Below, piece by piece: positions 46,560 to 55,614 of a stretch of DNA of 64,000 nt (positions are counted from its first letter, which is position 1; every line of letters starts with the position of its first letter). This DNA comes from Nitrososphaerota archaeon (GTDB taxonomy: Archaea; Thermoproteota; Nitrososphaeria; Nitrososphaerales; Gagatemarchaeaceae): assembly GCA_016200045.1 (NCBI GenBank), contig JACQFN010000002.1:62001-126000 (forward strand), read 5' to 3'. A program made the position numbers and the translations under genes. The notes beneath the pieces are model-generated. The model was not told the origin of the DNA. It ran no database searches and was given only the letters and a program-made list of their open reading frames with translations.

Positions 46560-47326
46560 CGCCGATCCTTGAGGTGAGAGACGTGTCGAAGTCTTACACG
46601 AATGGTGGCACGGTCCTCGCCTTGAAGGAGGTAAATTTCGAAGTAGGCAAGGACGAATTCGTCTGCATCATCGGACCCTCCGGGTGCGGGAAGTCCACTC
46701 TTCTAAGAATCATCGCGGGACTGGACCAGTCCTTCTCGGGCCAGGTCCTCTTTCAAGGTAACCGCATTTCCCGTCCGTCCTCAAGGATAACGATGGTATT
46801 CCAGACCTTTGCCCTACTTCCATGGAAGACGACCCTCGAGAACGTCCAGATTCCGCTTGAAGTGAACGACGTGGGAAGGGCGGAGGCAAGAGAACGCGCG
46901 TTGAGGTACCTTACGATGGTCCACCTAAACGGGTTCGAGGACGCCTATCCCCACGACCTCTCCGGAGGAATGAAGCAGCGGGTCGGACTCGCACGGGCCC
47001 TGGCGCTTAACCCGGACGTCCTGCTTCTCGACGAGCCGTTCTCGTCGCTCGACGAACTTACCGCGAAGGACCTAAGGGTGCAGCTTCTGAAGATACTCAG
47101 CGACCCCACTCTTCCGACCAATGACTTCCTCATGATCACCCACAACGTCGAAGAAGCGGTGATGATGGCCGACAGAGTAGTCGTCCTATCTCCCAGGCCT
47201 GGCAGAGTATTGGGGGAGCTACGCGTTGACGTTCCTAGGCCTCGGTTCGAGCATCTCCGCGACCCAAAGTTCTTCGATACGGTCGACAGGCTGATGGAAA
47301 TGCTTTCTTCGGATCCAAGCGCCTAG
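46556..47326 (+). CDS. ABC transporter ATPase (SsuB/TauB/NrtD-like)
   Basis: GPSGCGKSTLLRIIAGL, LSGGMKQRVGLARALALNPDVLLLDEPFSSLD; apparent CTG start overlapping the permease stop (GTG 46574 is the conventional alternative). Confidence 0.9.
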   Translation: MTPILEVRDVSKSYTNGGTVLALKEVNFEVGKDEFVCIIGPSGCGKSTLLRIIAGLDQSFSGQVLFQGNRISRPSSRITMVFQTFALLPWKTTLENVQIPLEVNDVGRAEARERALRYLTMVHLNGFEDAYPHDLSGGMKQRVGLARALALNPDVLLLDEPFSSLDELTAKDLRVQLLKILSDPTLPTNDFLMITHNVEEAVMMADRVVVLSPRPGRVLGELRVDVPRPRFEHLRDPKFFDTVDRLMEMLSSDPSA

Positions 47327-48858
47327 GACTGCTGCGTCCCTTCGTAGGAGTAGACTATCCTGCCTTCGACTATGGTCGCCGCAATCCCCACCTTCCTAAG
47401 CATGGCGGGGTGAAGCCCTTCGACGTCCGCGTCGAACAGGGTGAAGCTCCCGGGCATCCCGACCTCAACCAATCCGGGGAGCTCGTCCAGCCCTGCTAGT
47501 GCGGCGGCGGTCGTGTAAAGTGACGCAGCTCTTTCCAGGTCGAGAAACCGCCCGGAAAAGGAAGCAGTCATCGAGGCCCACATCCCCAGAACAGGGCTTG
47601 CGCTCTCGACGGGGGAATCCGAGCTCCCTGAGACCATGATCCCTTCGTCGAGCATGTCGGCGAAGGGGTACAGGTCCCTTACCCGCTCCTCGCCCAGCCT
47701 CTTATCCGCCCAGGCGTCGGACACGGCGAACATCGGCTGGACCGTTGCCAATATCGAGTGCCTGACCATGTCGGACCTGAGGTCCCTCGGAAGGAGGCTC
47801 GCGTGCTCTACCCTGTGCCTGCTCGGGTTCCGGGCGCCGCAAACTGTTCCGAGAGCGGCTACGGACTGTTCGACCGCCCTGTCGCCAATAGCATGAATCA
47901 CTATCTGATATCCGGCGGAATCGCATTGATCTACGAGCTTTGCGAGCTCCTCGTCGGTGTGTCTCAGTATCCCCGAGTTTTCGGGCATGTCCGAATAGGG
48001 CTCCCTCAGCGCGGCGGTCCTCGCCCCAAGAGAGCCGTCCGCGTAGATTTTCACTCCGTTGATCCTGACCCTTTCATCACCCGCGGGGAACCATTCTCTC
48101 TCTGAAACGAGAGAGACCGCCTCGGGAGGAACGTACACTCTGTGCCTGAGGAGAAGGTCCTCCTCGCCCCGTGCGACTGCGAGGGCTTCTAACTCTTCCC
48201 TGAACCCCTCGGTGGAAAGTATGGTGTGAACGGTCGTGAGGCCCATCCTCGAAGCCTCAAACTCGAAAGCGGATAGGTCAGCCCTTGCCGTTTCTGGGGT
48301 CCTCCCAGGAGTGAGCCTATACGCCTCGTCAAGGGCTCCCTCCCGCACCACTCCGGTGAGGTCGCCGGCGGCACTCCTGTCGTATTCCATTCCGGTCCTG
48401 CCCCAAAGGTTCAGAGCCGATATCGCCGAGCTGTTGAGGAGCCCGACGTGGCCGCAAACCCTGGTGAGAAGGACCGGGTTGTCTGGACTGACGTCATCGA
48501 TGTCCAGCCTGCTCGGCATCCTGCCTTCCGACATGGCCTCCTGGTCCCATCCTCTACCGAAGACCCAGCTCCCGGGCCCGGCCTTGCGGACCGCGGAAGA
48601 GAGCCGCATCCGGATCCCGGTGATGTTGCCGGTCCCCCGAAGGTCCAGTATCCTCCTGGAGCGTCCGAACTCGAACGGGTGGCAGTGCGCGTCTGTTAGG
48701 CCGGGGAGCAGCGATGCCCCCCCGGCGTCGATTCTCATGGCCCCGTCCGGAGCGGACAGATCCGTGCCTGATGAGACCTCCGAGACCTTTCCTCCTTCCA
48801 TAAGGACAGAGCCCGGCGTCTTCCCCCAGATCCTACAGTTTTCTATCAGGAGCCCCAA
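47323..48858 (-). CDS. Amidohydrolase family protein (Amidohydro_3/YtcJ-like)
   Basis: LLPGLTDAHCHPFEFGRS…IHAIGDRAVEQS…SGSSDSPVES. Confidence 0.87.
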   Translation of the reverse strand: MGLLIENCRIWGKTPGSVLMEGGKVSEVSSGTDLSAPDGAMRIDAGGASLLPGLTDAHCHPFEFGRSRRILDLRGTGNITGIRMRLSSAVRKAGPGSWVFGRGWDQEAMSEGRMPSRLDIDDVSPDNPVLLTRVCGHVGLLNSSAISALNLWGRTGMEYDRSAAGDLTGVVREGALDEAYRLTPGRTPETARADLSAFEFEASRMGLTTVHTILSTEGFREELEALAVARGEEDLLLRHRVYVPPEAVSLVSEREWFPAGDERVRINGVKIYADGSLGARTAALREPYSDMPENSGILRHTDEELAKLVDQCDSAGYQIVIHAIGDRAVEQSVAALGTVCGARNPSRHRVEHASLLPRDLRSDMVRHSILATVQPMFAVSDAWADKRLGEERVRDLYPFADMLDEGIMVSGSSDSPVESASPVLGMWASMTASFSGRFLDLERAASLYTTAAALAGLDELPGLVEVGMPGSFTLFDADVEGLHPAMLRKVGIAATIVEGRIVYSYEGTQQS

Positions 48859-49487
48859 TCTGCCAAAGCCTTCCTTGCAAACTTCGCGGCTTCGGTATTA
48901 ATCCGCTCCTTTGCCAGGGCTTGGAGGTCTCCGGGCGAGTCAACGTCGAAGACGACGCCCCTCCGTGCAAGCACTGCGACTTTCATTGGAAACTTCGCGG
49001 CGCCGGCGAGGTGGTTCCAGAAGCTGTTCCTGTCGTAGCTCAGGATCGACCCTGCGTTTCTGCGGAACCCAAGTGCGTTGGTGCCGTTGAAAGAGGACGA
49101 CGGGCAAATGACAGTGAACCCGCCTGAGAGTGCCGAGAGCAGTGCGGACACGTCGTCGGCGTCCAACAACGGGAGGTCGGAAGGTAGCACGAGGAAACTG
49201 TCCCGATTCATGAGCGCGGACATTCCCTTCCTCACGGCGGAGTCGACGCCAGAGTCGGCCCCTTCAGCAACCCACCCCACCTTCGCGTCCCTCGAAATCT
49301 CTCTGGCGTTCGGGTCGGAACCTACCACGTAGACGTCCCGCTCAACTGCGGCGTCATCCATCACCCGGAGAAGGCCCGACAGGAGGAGCTCGCCGAAGAG
49401 TGCCGCGCGCTCCGCTCCGAGTAAGGGCGTCAGCCTGGACTTGCGGCCAACTGTCTTGTACGGGATGATAACTGCCGGACGAGTCAA
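48846..49487 (-). CDS. cofC: 2-phospho-L-lactate guanylyltransferase
   Basis: VIIPYKTVGRKSRLTPLL; LVLPSDLPLL; follows cofD with overlap; TTG 49487. Confidence 0.8.
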   Translation of the reverse strand: MTRPAVIIPYKTVGRKSRLTPLLGAERAALFGELLLSGLLRVMDDAAVERDVYVVGSDPNAREISRDAKVGWVAEGADSGVDSAVRKGMSALMNRDSFLVLPSDLPLLDADDVSALLSALSGGFTVICPSSSFNGTNALGFRRNAGSILSYDRNSFWNHLAGAAKFPMKVAVLARRGVVFDVDSPGDLQALAKERINTEAAKFARKALADWGS

Positions 49488-50398
49488 GCCGAGAGCACGA
49501 CCTTGGCCAGGCGCTTCTCGCCAGCCGGACCCTCCATCCCGATGTCGTCGAGCAAGCATTTCACTCCGAGGCGGGAGATTTCGGGGACAAGGCGTTTGTC
49601 CGACCGGTCAATGACCATCGCGTCCAGGAAACCCGCATGCATCTTCGCTACGCCGAGGGAATCGGGACGGACCCCGACCGCCTTCATGAGCTTCCCTGCG
49701 GGACCGCTGAAAGGACCAGAGCCCTTCATCGGAGTGACGGCGATGATGGTCCCGCGAGTCTCGGCGAGGCTCCTCTTCATTCCCGGTAGCGCTAGCATCG
49801 GTCCTATGCTGGTGACCGGGTTGGCCGGACATACGACGACCTTGTCCGCATCCTTGATCGCGGACCTTACCTCCGACGTAATCCGGGCCTTGGAGGCTCC
49901 TGGGTACTCAACACCTGCGACCTTCGGCCGTCCGCGGCGCATGACCCAAAACTCCTGGAGGTGCATAGCCCCTTCAGTTGTCCTGATCCGCGTTTCAACG
50001 TCGGAGTCTGTCGCCGGGAGGAGGCACTGGCGGACGTGAAGCCTTCTGCAGAGTTCTTTTGTTATCCACGTGAGCGACATCCCCGACCGGAGGAACTCTG
50101 TTCGGAGCATGTGAGTAGCGAGGTCCATGTCCCCCAGTGCGAACCACCCGTCCCCGCCGAGGCGGCCGTACTGTTCCAGGCCGTGGAAAGAGTCGCCTTC
50201 GATCCCCCACCCCTTCTTCCTGTCGGCGATTCCCGCAAGCGCGTACATCGCTATGTCGACGTCGGGGCAGACGTACAGCCCGCGGAGCCAGATGTTGTCC
50301 CCCACGTTGGCGACCACCGTCAGGTCGGCGCCTGCGCTGACGAGCCCCCTGAGCAGCTTCGCAGAGCCCGTCCCCCCTGCCAGGGCGGTGACCTTCAA
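49484..50398 (-). CDS. cofD: 2-phospho-L-lactate transferase
   Basis: MKVTALAGGTGSAKLLRGL…ANVGDNIWLRGLYVCPDVD; TTG 50398. Confidence 0.92.
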   Translation of the reverse strand: MKVTALAGGTGSAKLLRGLVSAGADLTVVANVGDNIWLRGLYVCPDVDIAMYALAGIADRKKGWGIEGDSFHGLEQYGRLGGDGWFALGDMDLATHMLRTEFLRSGMSLTWITKELCRRLHVRQCLLPATDSDVETRIRTTEGAMHLQEFWVMRRGRPKVAGVEYPGASKARITSEVRSAIKDADKVVVCPANPVTSIGPMLALPGMKRSLAETRGTIIAVTPMKGSGPFSGPAGKLMKAVGVRPDSLGVAKMHAGFLDAMVIDRSDKRLVPEISRLGVKCLLDDIGMEGPAGEKRLAKVVLSA

Positions 50399-50402
50399 GA
50401 TT

Positions 50403-51152
50403 TCACCTGAAGAGGTCCCGTTCCCGCTCCATGACGATCGACTTCGCACCGGCCTCGCCCCGGCGATATCGTGCTCCCCTAACTATCGTCACGGGTATCC
50501 GCTCTAGCTTTCCGGAGACGAGCTCGGAGGCCGAGGCAATTTCGTCGACGACTGCCGGCTCTGTTACTCTCAGCTCGTACCCGAACTCGTCCTTCATCCC
50601 CCTGTACGAGACGAGAGGCAGGATCCCCGAACAGCCCAAGGCGACGTCGGTCTGACCCTTCCTCCAGGGTCGGCCGAAGGTGTCCGTCACGACAACTGCA
50701 ATCCTCTTGCGAGCGTGAGCTTCCAGGCTTCGCCTTATCTTCCGGGCGCTAGCGTCGGCATTGACTGGGAGCAGTGCGGCGTAGCCTTCCTCGACGTTGG
50801 ACCTGTCGATCCCAGAGTTCGCGCAGACGAACCCCTGCCTTGTCTCCGTTATGACGACCCCATGGCCCTCCCTCACGACTCTCACGGACTCTCTTAGTAT
50901 TAGCTCGGCCAGCCGCGGGTCCTTGCCCTGCCTTGACGCAAGCGCCTTCGCCCTCTTGCCGGGGGTCACGCCCTCCAGCCTGACGACTCGGCCTTCTGCC
51001 TTCGACACGACTTTCTGCTTGATAACGACGACGTCCCCATCAATGAGACGAAGACCCTGCTTCTCCATTGCGGTCAGCAGGACGGCGGACAGGTCAGCAC
51101 CTTCCCCGACCTCTGGAATCCCCCTGACCGGAATGACCTGAAGACCCTCCAA
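50403..51152 (-). CDS. cofE: Coenzyme F420-0:L-glutamate ligase
   Basis: VIPVRGIPEVGEGADL…VVIKQKVVSKAEGR…CANSGIDRSNV…VVVTDTFGRPWRKGQTDVALG. Confidence 0.93.
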   Translation of the reverse strand: MEGLQVIPVRGIPEVGEGADLSAVLLTAMEKQGLRLIDGDVVVIKQKVVSKAEGRVVRLEGVTPGKRAKALASRQGKDPRLAELILRESVRVVREGHGVVITETRQGFVCANSGIDRSNVEEGYAALLPVNADASARKIRRSLEAHARKRIAVVVTDTFGRPWRKGQTDVALGCSGILPLVSYRGMKDEFGYELRVTEPAVVDEIASASELVSGKLERIPVTIVRGARYRRGEAGAKSIVMERERDLFR

Positions 51153-51239
51153 TTGTCGTCAGGTCGCGGCCTAAAACCGCCGCGATAAATCCTCTCAGGG
51201 TCAGGATTTAATACGCGAGAACGGGGCTCGGTCAAAGGC

Positions 51240-52289
51240 TTGCCAACGGAGAAGGATGTACTTGCCGCGCTATCCACAGTGTCCGACCCCGAACTCGGGC
51301 GGGACATAGTCTCCCTCCACATGGTGGAAGGGGTAGCCATAGAGGGGGAGACCGTGAGTTTCACACTTAACCTGACCACGCCTGCCTGTCCCCTCAGGGA
51401 CAGGATCGAGCAAGGCGCGAGGGCGGCCGTCGCAGGGGTCCGCGGCGTGAAGGAGGTCAAGATGAAGACTTCTTCGAACGTGTTTGCGACGCGGGACTTC
51501 GCCGGGGGCGGCATGCTGCAGGGAGTGAAGAACATCATTGCGGTGGCAAGCGGCAAGGGAGGGGTCGGGAAGTCAACCATCGCCGTCAACCTTGCCGTTG
51601 CGCTCGCCCAGTCGGGAGCGAAGGTCGGGATACTTGACGCGGACATCTACGGTCCGAACATACCGCTGATGATGGGGGTCCGAGAAACGCCTGAAGTCAA
51701 GGATAGCGTGATAGTTCCCCCCGTCGCTCACGGGGTGAGGGTGGCCTCGCTCGGGTTCTTCTACGGGGACGAGAAGGCCGTCATCTGGAGGGGGCCTATG
51801 GTCGCGGGGGCGGTCAGGCAGCTGCTCACTCAGGTGCAGTGGGGGGAGCTGGATTACCTCGTGGTGGATCTGCCACCGGGTACCGGGGATGCCTCATTGA
51901 CGCTGGCTCAGACTGTCCCCCTCGGGGGCGTGGTGATAGTATCGACCCCGCAGGTATCGGCTACTTCGATCGCCGCGAAGGCCCTGGCGATGTTCAGGCG
52001 GCTGAACGTCCCGATCCTCGGAGTTGTGGAGAACATGAGCTATTTCGTGTGCCCTCACTGCGGAGAAAAGACCTACGTGTTCTCCCAGGGGGGAGGCGCG
52101 AAGATAGCCAAGGACCTGAACGTCGACTTCCTAGGGGAGATCCCGCTCGACGTCCAGGTAAGGGAGCAGTCAGACAAGGGGGTCCCGGCGGTGGCCATTG
52201 AGTCGAAGCAGGCGGTTCCCTTCAGGGAACTTGCGTTCAGGGTCGCGGGGATGGTCAGCATCGTGGCCTATGCCCGGATGAAGAAATGA
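51240..52289 (+). CDS. Mrp/NBP35-family Fe-S carrier P-loop ATPase with N-terminal MIP18/DUF59 domain
   Basis: VASGKGGVGKSTIAVNLAVALAQSGAKVGILDADIYGPNIPLMMG. Confidence 0.93.
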   Translation: MPTEKDVLAALSTVSDPELGRDIVSLHMVEGVAIEGETVSFTLNLTTPACPLRDRIEQGARAAVAGVRGVKEVKMKTSSNVFATRDFAGGGMLQGVKNIIAVASGKGGVGKSTIAVNLAVALAQSGAKVGILDADIYGPNIPLMMGVRETPEVKDSVIVPPVAHGVRVASLGFFYGDEKAVIWRGPMVAGAVRQLLTQVQWGELDYLVVDLPPGTGDASLTLAQTVPLGGVVIVSTPQVSATSIAAKALAMFRRLNVPILGVVENMSYFVCPHCGEKTYVFSQGGGAKIAKDLNVDFLGEIPLDVQVREQSDKGVPAVAIESKQAVPFRELAFRVAGMVSIVAYARMKK

Positions 52290-52396
52290 GCACCGAGGAA
52301 GACAAACTGGCACGAAGGGTCGAGCAGAAGAAGAAGGCCCGAAAGCGAAGGCGCGGGCCCTACCGCAAGTCCTGGAGCCCCCCGAAAGGCGCCTAG
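52286..52396 (+). CDS. 36-aa strongly basic small protein, ATGA-coupled to the mrp gene
   Basis: MSTEEDKLARRVEQKKKARKRRRGPYRKSWSPPKGA; 4-nt start/stop overlap. Confidence 0.4.
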   Translation: MSTEEDKLARRVEQKKKARKRRRGPYRKSWSPPKGA

Positions 52397-52764
52397 CGGA
52401 CGGCCATCGCGTCGATTTCGACCCTCGCACCTCGGGGGAGGGCCGCGGCCTGGACAGTCGTTCGGGCAGGATATGGTGCCGAGAAGTGCTTCGAGTATTC
52501 GGCGTTCATCTCCTGGTACTCGGCAAGGTCAGTGAGGAAGACGCTCGTCCTGACGACGTGTTGGAGCCCGAGGCCAGCCGCCTTTAGTACCTCCCCAAGG
52601 TTCGCGATAGCCCTGCCGGTCTGGGCCGCAATCCCCACTTCCAGGTTTCCGGTTGCAGGGTCTGTCCCGATCTGACCGGCGCAATAGACCGCTCCGGCGT
52701 CGATCGCCTGGGAATAGGGTCCGGCGGGAGGGGGAGCCTCCTTGGAGTTGACCTCGCGCTTCAC
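52393..52764 (-). CDS. RidA (YjgF/YER057c/UK114) family protein
   Basis: PPPAGPYSQAIDAGAVYCAGQIGTDPATG; RTTVQAAALPRGARVEIDAMA. Confidence 0.93.
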   Translation of the reverse strand: MKREVNSKEAPPPAGPYSQAIDAGAVYCAGQIGTDPATGNLEVGIAAQTGRAIANLGEVLKAAGLGLQHVVRTSVFLTDLAEYQEMNAEYSKHFSAPYPARTTVQAAALPRGARVEIDAMAVR

Positions 52765-52813
52765 AGGCAGGGTCGAGTCTTCGGCTCGTCTTAAGCCGTT
52801 CTCTGGGCCGACG

Positions 52814-53212
52814 TCATTTCCGCCCCAGGGCCTTCAGAATCATAGGATAGATTTCAGACTCGTCGTCATACTCGATCGTCACCTTGTCCTGCATGTGACT
52901 GAGCATCGTGGAGACGACCCGCCCTCTCTTCGACACCAGGATGACCTTCACGCCTGCCTTGTGGGCGGCCATGATCTCCAGTCCCACCCCGATGCTCGGC
53001 TCGTTGACGTCCGCGATCACGGCATCGCTCTCCTCGACCGCTCGCCGGTCTCTTTCGAAGACGTCAATCCCGGTTGGCGAGGCGCTCTCGAGGAGTCCAA
53101 GGACCCAAGGGGAGGAAACCTCGTTCCCCGAGTCTGTAATCGCCTTGGCCATAAGTACTGCCCTCTCGCGGGACCTGTTTAGAACCAGGGGAACGGAGAG
53201 ATAGACCTTCAA
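52814..53212 (-). CDS. Nucleoside 2-deoxyribosyltransferase-like (Rcl/DNPH1-like) protein
   Basis: MKVYLSVPLVLNRS…FERDRRAVEESDAVIADVNEPSIGVGLEI. Confidence 0.8.
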   Translation of the reverse strand: MKVYLSVPLVLNRSRERAVLMAKAITDSGNEVSSPWVLGLLESASPTGIDVFERDRRAVEESDAVIADVNEPSIGVGLEIMAAHKAGVKVILVSKRGRVVSTMLSHMQDKVTIEYDDESEIYPMILKALGRK

Positions 53213-53239
53213 ATCCTTCAGGAGAAATGTGCGCGTCGT

Positions 53240-53437
53240 TTATGCCTTGCCGCTGAAGAGGTTCACTATCGGTAGTTTTGCCTGTTTGTGGTCGCACTTC
53301 TGAGGGCTGTGCGCATAGCAGTAGGTGGCGCCGCAGACATGGCACTTGTAGAAGAAGCCGGACCCCAAGGTACGGCCGCAATAGCCGCAGACCGAAGAGG
53401 CCTTCTGCGCCGGTCCCTGAAAGACCGTACGGCTCAT
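53240..53437 (-). CDS. Small zinc-finger protein (AN1-like pattern)
   Basis: CGYCGRTLGSGFFYKCHVCGATYCYAHSPQKCDH. Confidence 0.65.
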   Translation of the reverse strand: MSRTVFQGPAQKASSVCGYCGRTLGSGFFYKCHVCGATYCYAHSPQKCDHKQAKLPIVNLFSGKA

Positions 53438-53456
53438 GTACCATTAATTGAGACGG

Positions 53457-53470
53457 TCGCTATTAAGCGA
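53457..53470. promoter_or_regulatory. TATA element nested in inverted repeat TCGCT-ATTA-AGCGA
   Basis: About 26 nt upstream of the ATG of the zinc-finger gene. Confidence 0.4.
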
Positions 53471-53528
53471 ATATGAAGAATTTACAACAAGATTGGTAGG
53501 ACAGCCCTGAAACTGTTATTGGTCACTC

Positions 53529-53555
53529 TTCACTTTTCTCCTAATGAAAAGTGAA
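53529..53555. repeat. Perfect 10-bp inverted repeat TTCACTTTTC-N7-GAAAAGTGAA
   Basis: Intergenic, just 3' of the gene ending at 53564. Confidence 0.6.
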
Positions 53556-53563
53556 TTGCAACC

Positions 53564-54046
53564 CTACTTCTTGTAGCCGACGGTTCTCAGGAAGCGGTGC
53601 CGCTCCTTCTTGTCTGACCGGGTCTCCGACCCTTTCGGGGACACGCCGTCGACGATTCCGAGGATCGCCCTCCCCTTCCCTACCTTTGCAAGAATGACGG
53701 TAACGTCGTTCGAGGTCGCGCAGTAGACCCCGACCACCTCCTGGACTGACCTCACCCTGTCCAAGACGTTTATGGGAAATGAGCCCCGTAGTACTATCAC
53801 GAAGCAGTGCCCTGCCCCTATGTCGGATGCGAGCCTGACAGCCATGGCGGTCGAGTCTCCGTCGGTCCCGTCTGACCTCACGAGCGCTTTCCCTGAAGCT
53901 TCGCAGAAAGCTATCCCGAACTTTATTCCCGGGGATGAGGTCGCGAGGGCCTCGTAGAGGTCTTCGACAGTCTTGATGAAGTGACTCTGGCCGATGATGA
54001 TCTGGTATCCTTCGGGTACTGAAATCTCGAGCTCTGCGAATTCCAC
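53564..54046 (-). CDS. Adenosine-specific kinase family (PF04008-like)
   Basis: VEFAELEISVPEGYQIIIGQSHFIKTVEDLYEALATSSPGIKFGIAFCEASGKALVRSDG; GTG 54046. Confidence 0.85.
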   Translation of the reverse strand: MEFAELEISVPEGYQIIIGQSHFIKTVEDLYEALATSSPGIKFGIAFCEASGKALVRSDGTDGDSTAMAVRLASDIGAGHCFVIVLRGSFPINVLDRVRSVQEVVGVYCATSNDVTVILAKVGKGRAILGIVDGVSPKGSETRSDKKERHRFLRTVGYKK

Positions 54047-54135
54047 GCCAGGCCGGGGTCTCGGGAAGTGAAAACCCTTTGCTTCGACGAGCCGGCTGTG
54101 GTGCGCGTTATTAACGGGCTCGAGGTACTCCCCCA

Positions 54136-55614
54136 ATGTCCCACGGGGCCAACATGGTCGGTCAAGCGCCGACCCAACGGAGTCGGAGCGCAATTTCGCG
54201 TCTGGAGGCGACCTCCGCCGCAAGGGTCGGTGGCACTGTCCTGGACAGCTACAGGGTCCCGGCCGGAGGCGGTCCGGACTCTTCCGCCGAAGTCATCGTG
54301 GCGGAGGAGCAAGCGACGGGGAGGTACCACGTGCTCCTCCCTCCCCTCGACCAGGGCGAAGCTGAGGCGCTCGCCCTCCTTCGCGACAACCTGCTCTACG
54401 TCGTCCCTCCGGACGCGACTGGGACCTCCGAGGAGATCGTGAAGCAGTACCTCACTCCCACCGCTGAGAGGACGGGGGTGGCCCCGGTCGTGAGGGCGGC
54501 CGAGAGGAAGCTGCTCTACCACCTGCTCCGCGAGTTCGCTGGCTACTGGGAACTGGACACCTTCATGCGGGACGACAGGATTGAGGAGATCTCGGTGACA
54601 CGTCATGACAGGCCTGTCAGGCTGCTTCACCGAGGGTTCAGCGAATACATGTTCATGGAAACGAACGTCACGTTCAGCAGCGAGGCCAGGCTCCAGGGTT
54701 TGATCCGAAGGCTGGCGCAGTTCGGGGGGACGACCGTGTCTCTCGCTCAGCCCTCCCTTGAGGTGACCCTGCAAGGGGTGTCAGACACCAGGATCACGGC
54801 GACCCTCGGGGACGAGATATCCCGGCCGGGCTCGACCCTGGCGATAAGGAAGCAGAGAGAGCATCCGTTGACCCTCGCCCATCTCGCCTCCCCCGAGGAG
54901 CCGGGGATCAGGTCGGCCAAGGCGGCACCGTCCGAGGATGCCGTCCCTCCCTACGAAGAATCGCACGTCCATAAGACGCTGTCAGTACTCATGGCCGCAT
55001 ACTTCTGGCTGCTCCTGGAGAGGACTACCAACGTCCTCATCGCGGGGGAGACGAACTCAGGGAAGACCACCCTGATGAACGCCATACTCGCCCTCATCAA
55101 CCCGAGGACGAAGATAGTCACGGCCGAGGATGTCCTCGAGATCAATCTCCCCGACCACCTGCACTGGCAGAGACTGAAGACAAGGTCCTATCGCGCAGGG
55201 CTTTCCCCTTCGAACGGGACCTACGAGTACGACCTTTCCGACCTGCTCAAGCTTTCGCTCAGGTTCTCCCCGACCGTCCTGAGTCTCGGGGAGATGAGGG
55301 GGGAGGAATCCGAGACCGTGGCCGCCGCCATCACCCTGGGGACCTCGACGATGACCACTGTGCATGCCGAGAGCGCCGAACGGTGCGTCCAGCGGCTGAC
55401 GACGACCCCCGCTGAAGTGGTCGACAGGAGCTACCGCCTCGCCGAAATCGCAAGGGGACTCGGGTGGAGCCCTTCCAAGCTTCAGGCCAAGCTCACCATG
55501 CGCGCAGCGTACGTGGCACGGACGATAGGGGGAGGGAACTTCTCGCCCCAGGCTCTCTCCGAGATGGTCAGGGACTTCTCGGTCACGGACCTGTCTCCGC
55601 ACCGGGAGGGGTGA
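54136..55614 (+). CDS. Type II/IV secretion-type ATPase (archaeal pilus/GspE-VirB11 family)
   Basis: LIAGETNSGKTTLMNAILALINPRTKIVTAEDVLEI; TSTMTTVHAESAERCVQRLTTTP. Confidence 0.9.
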   Translation: MSHGANMVGQAPTQRSRSAISRLEATSAARVGGTVLDSYRVPAGGGPDSSAEVIVAEEQATGRYHVLLPPLDQGEAEALALLRDNLLYVVPPDATGTSEEIVKQYLTPTAERTGVAPVVRAAERKLLYHLLREFAGYWELDTFMRDDRIEEISVTRHDRPVRLLHRGFSEYMFMETNVTFSSEARLQGLIRRLAQFGGTTVSLAQPSLEVTLQGVSDTRITATLGDEISRPGSTLAIRKQREHPLTLAHLASPEEPGIRSAKAAPSEDAVPPYEESHVHKTLSVLMAAYFWLLLERTTNVLIAGETNSGKTTLMNAILALINPRTKIVTAEDVLEINLPDHLHWQRLKTRSYRAGLSPSNGTYEYDLSDLLKLSLRFSPTVLSLGEMRGEESETVAAAITLGTSTMTTVHAESAERCVQRLTTTPAEVVDRSYRLAEIARGLGWSPSKLQAKLTMRAAYVARTIGGGNFSPQALSEMVRDFSVTDLSPHREG

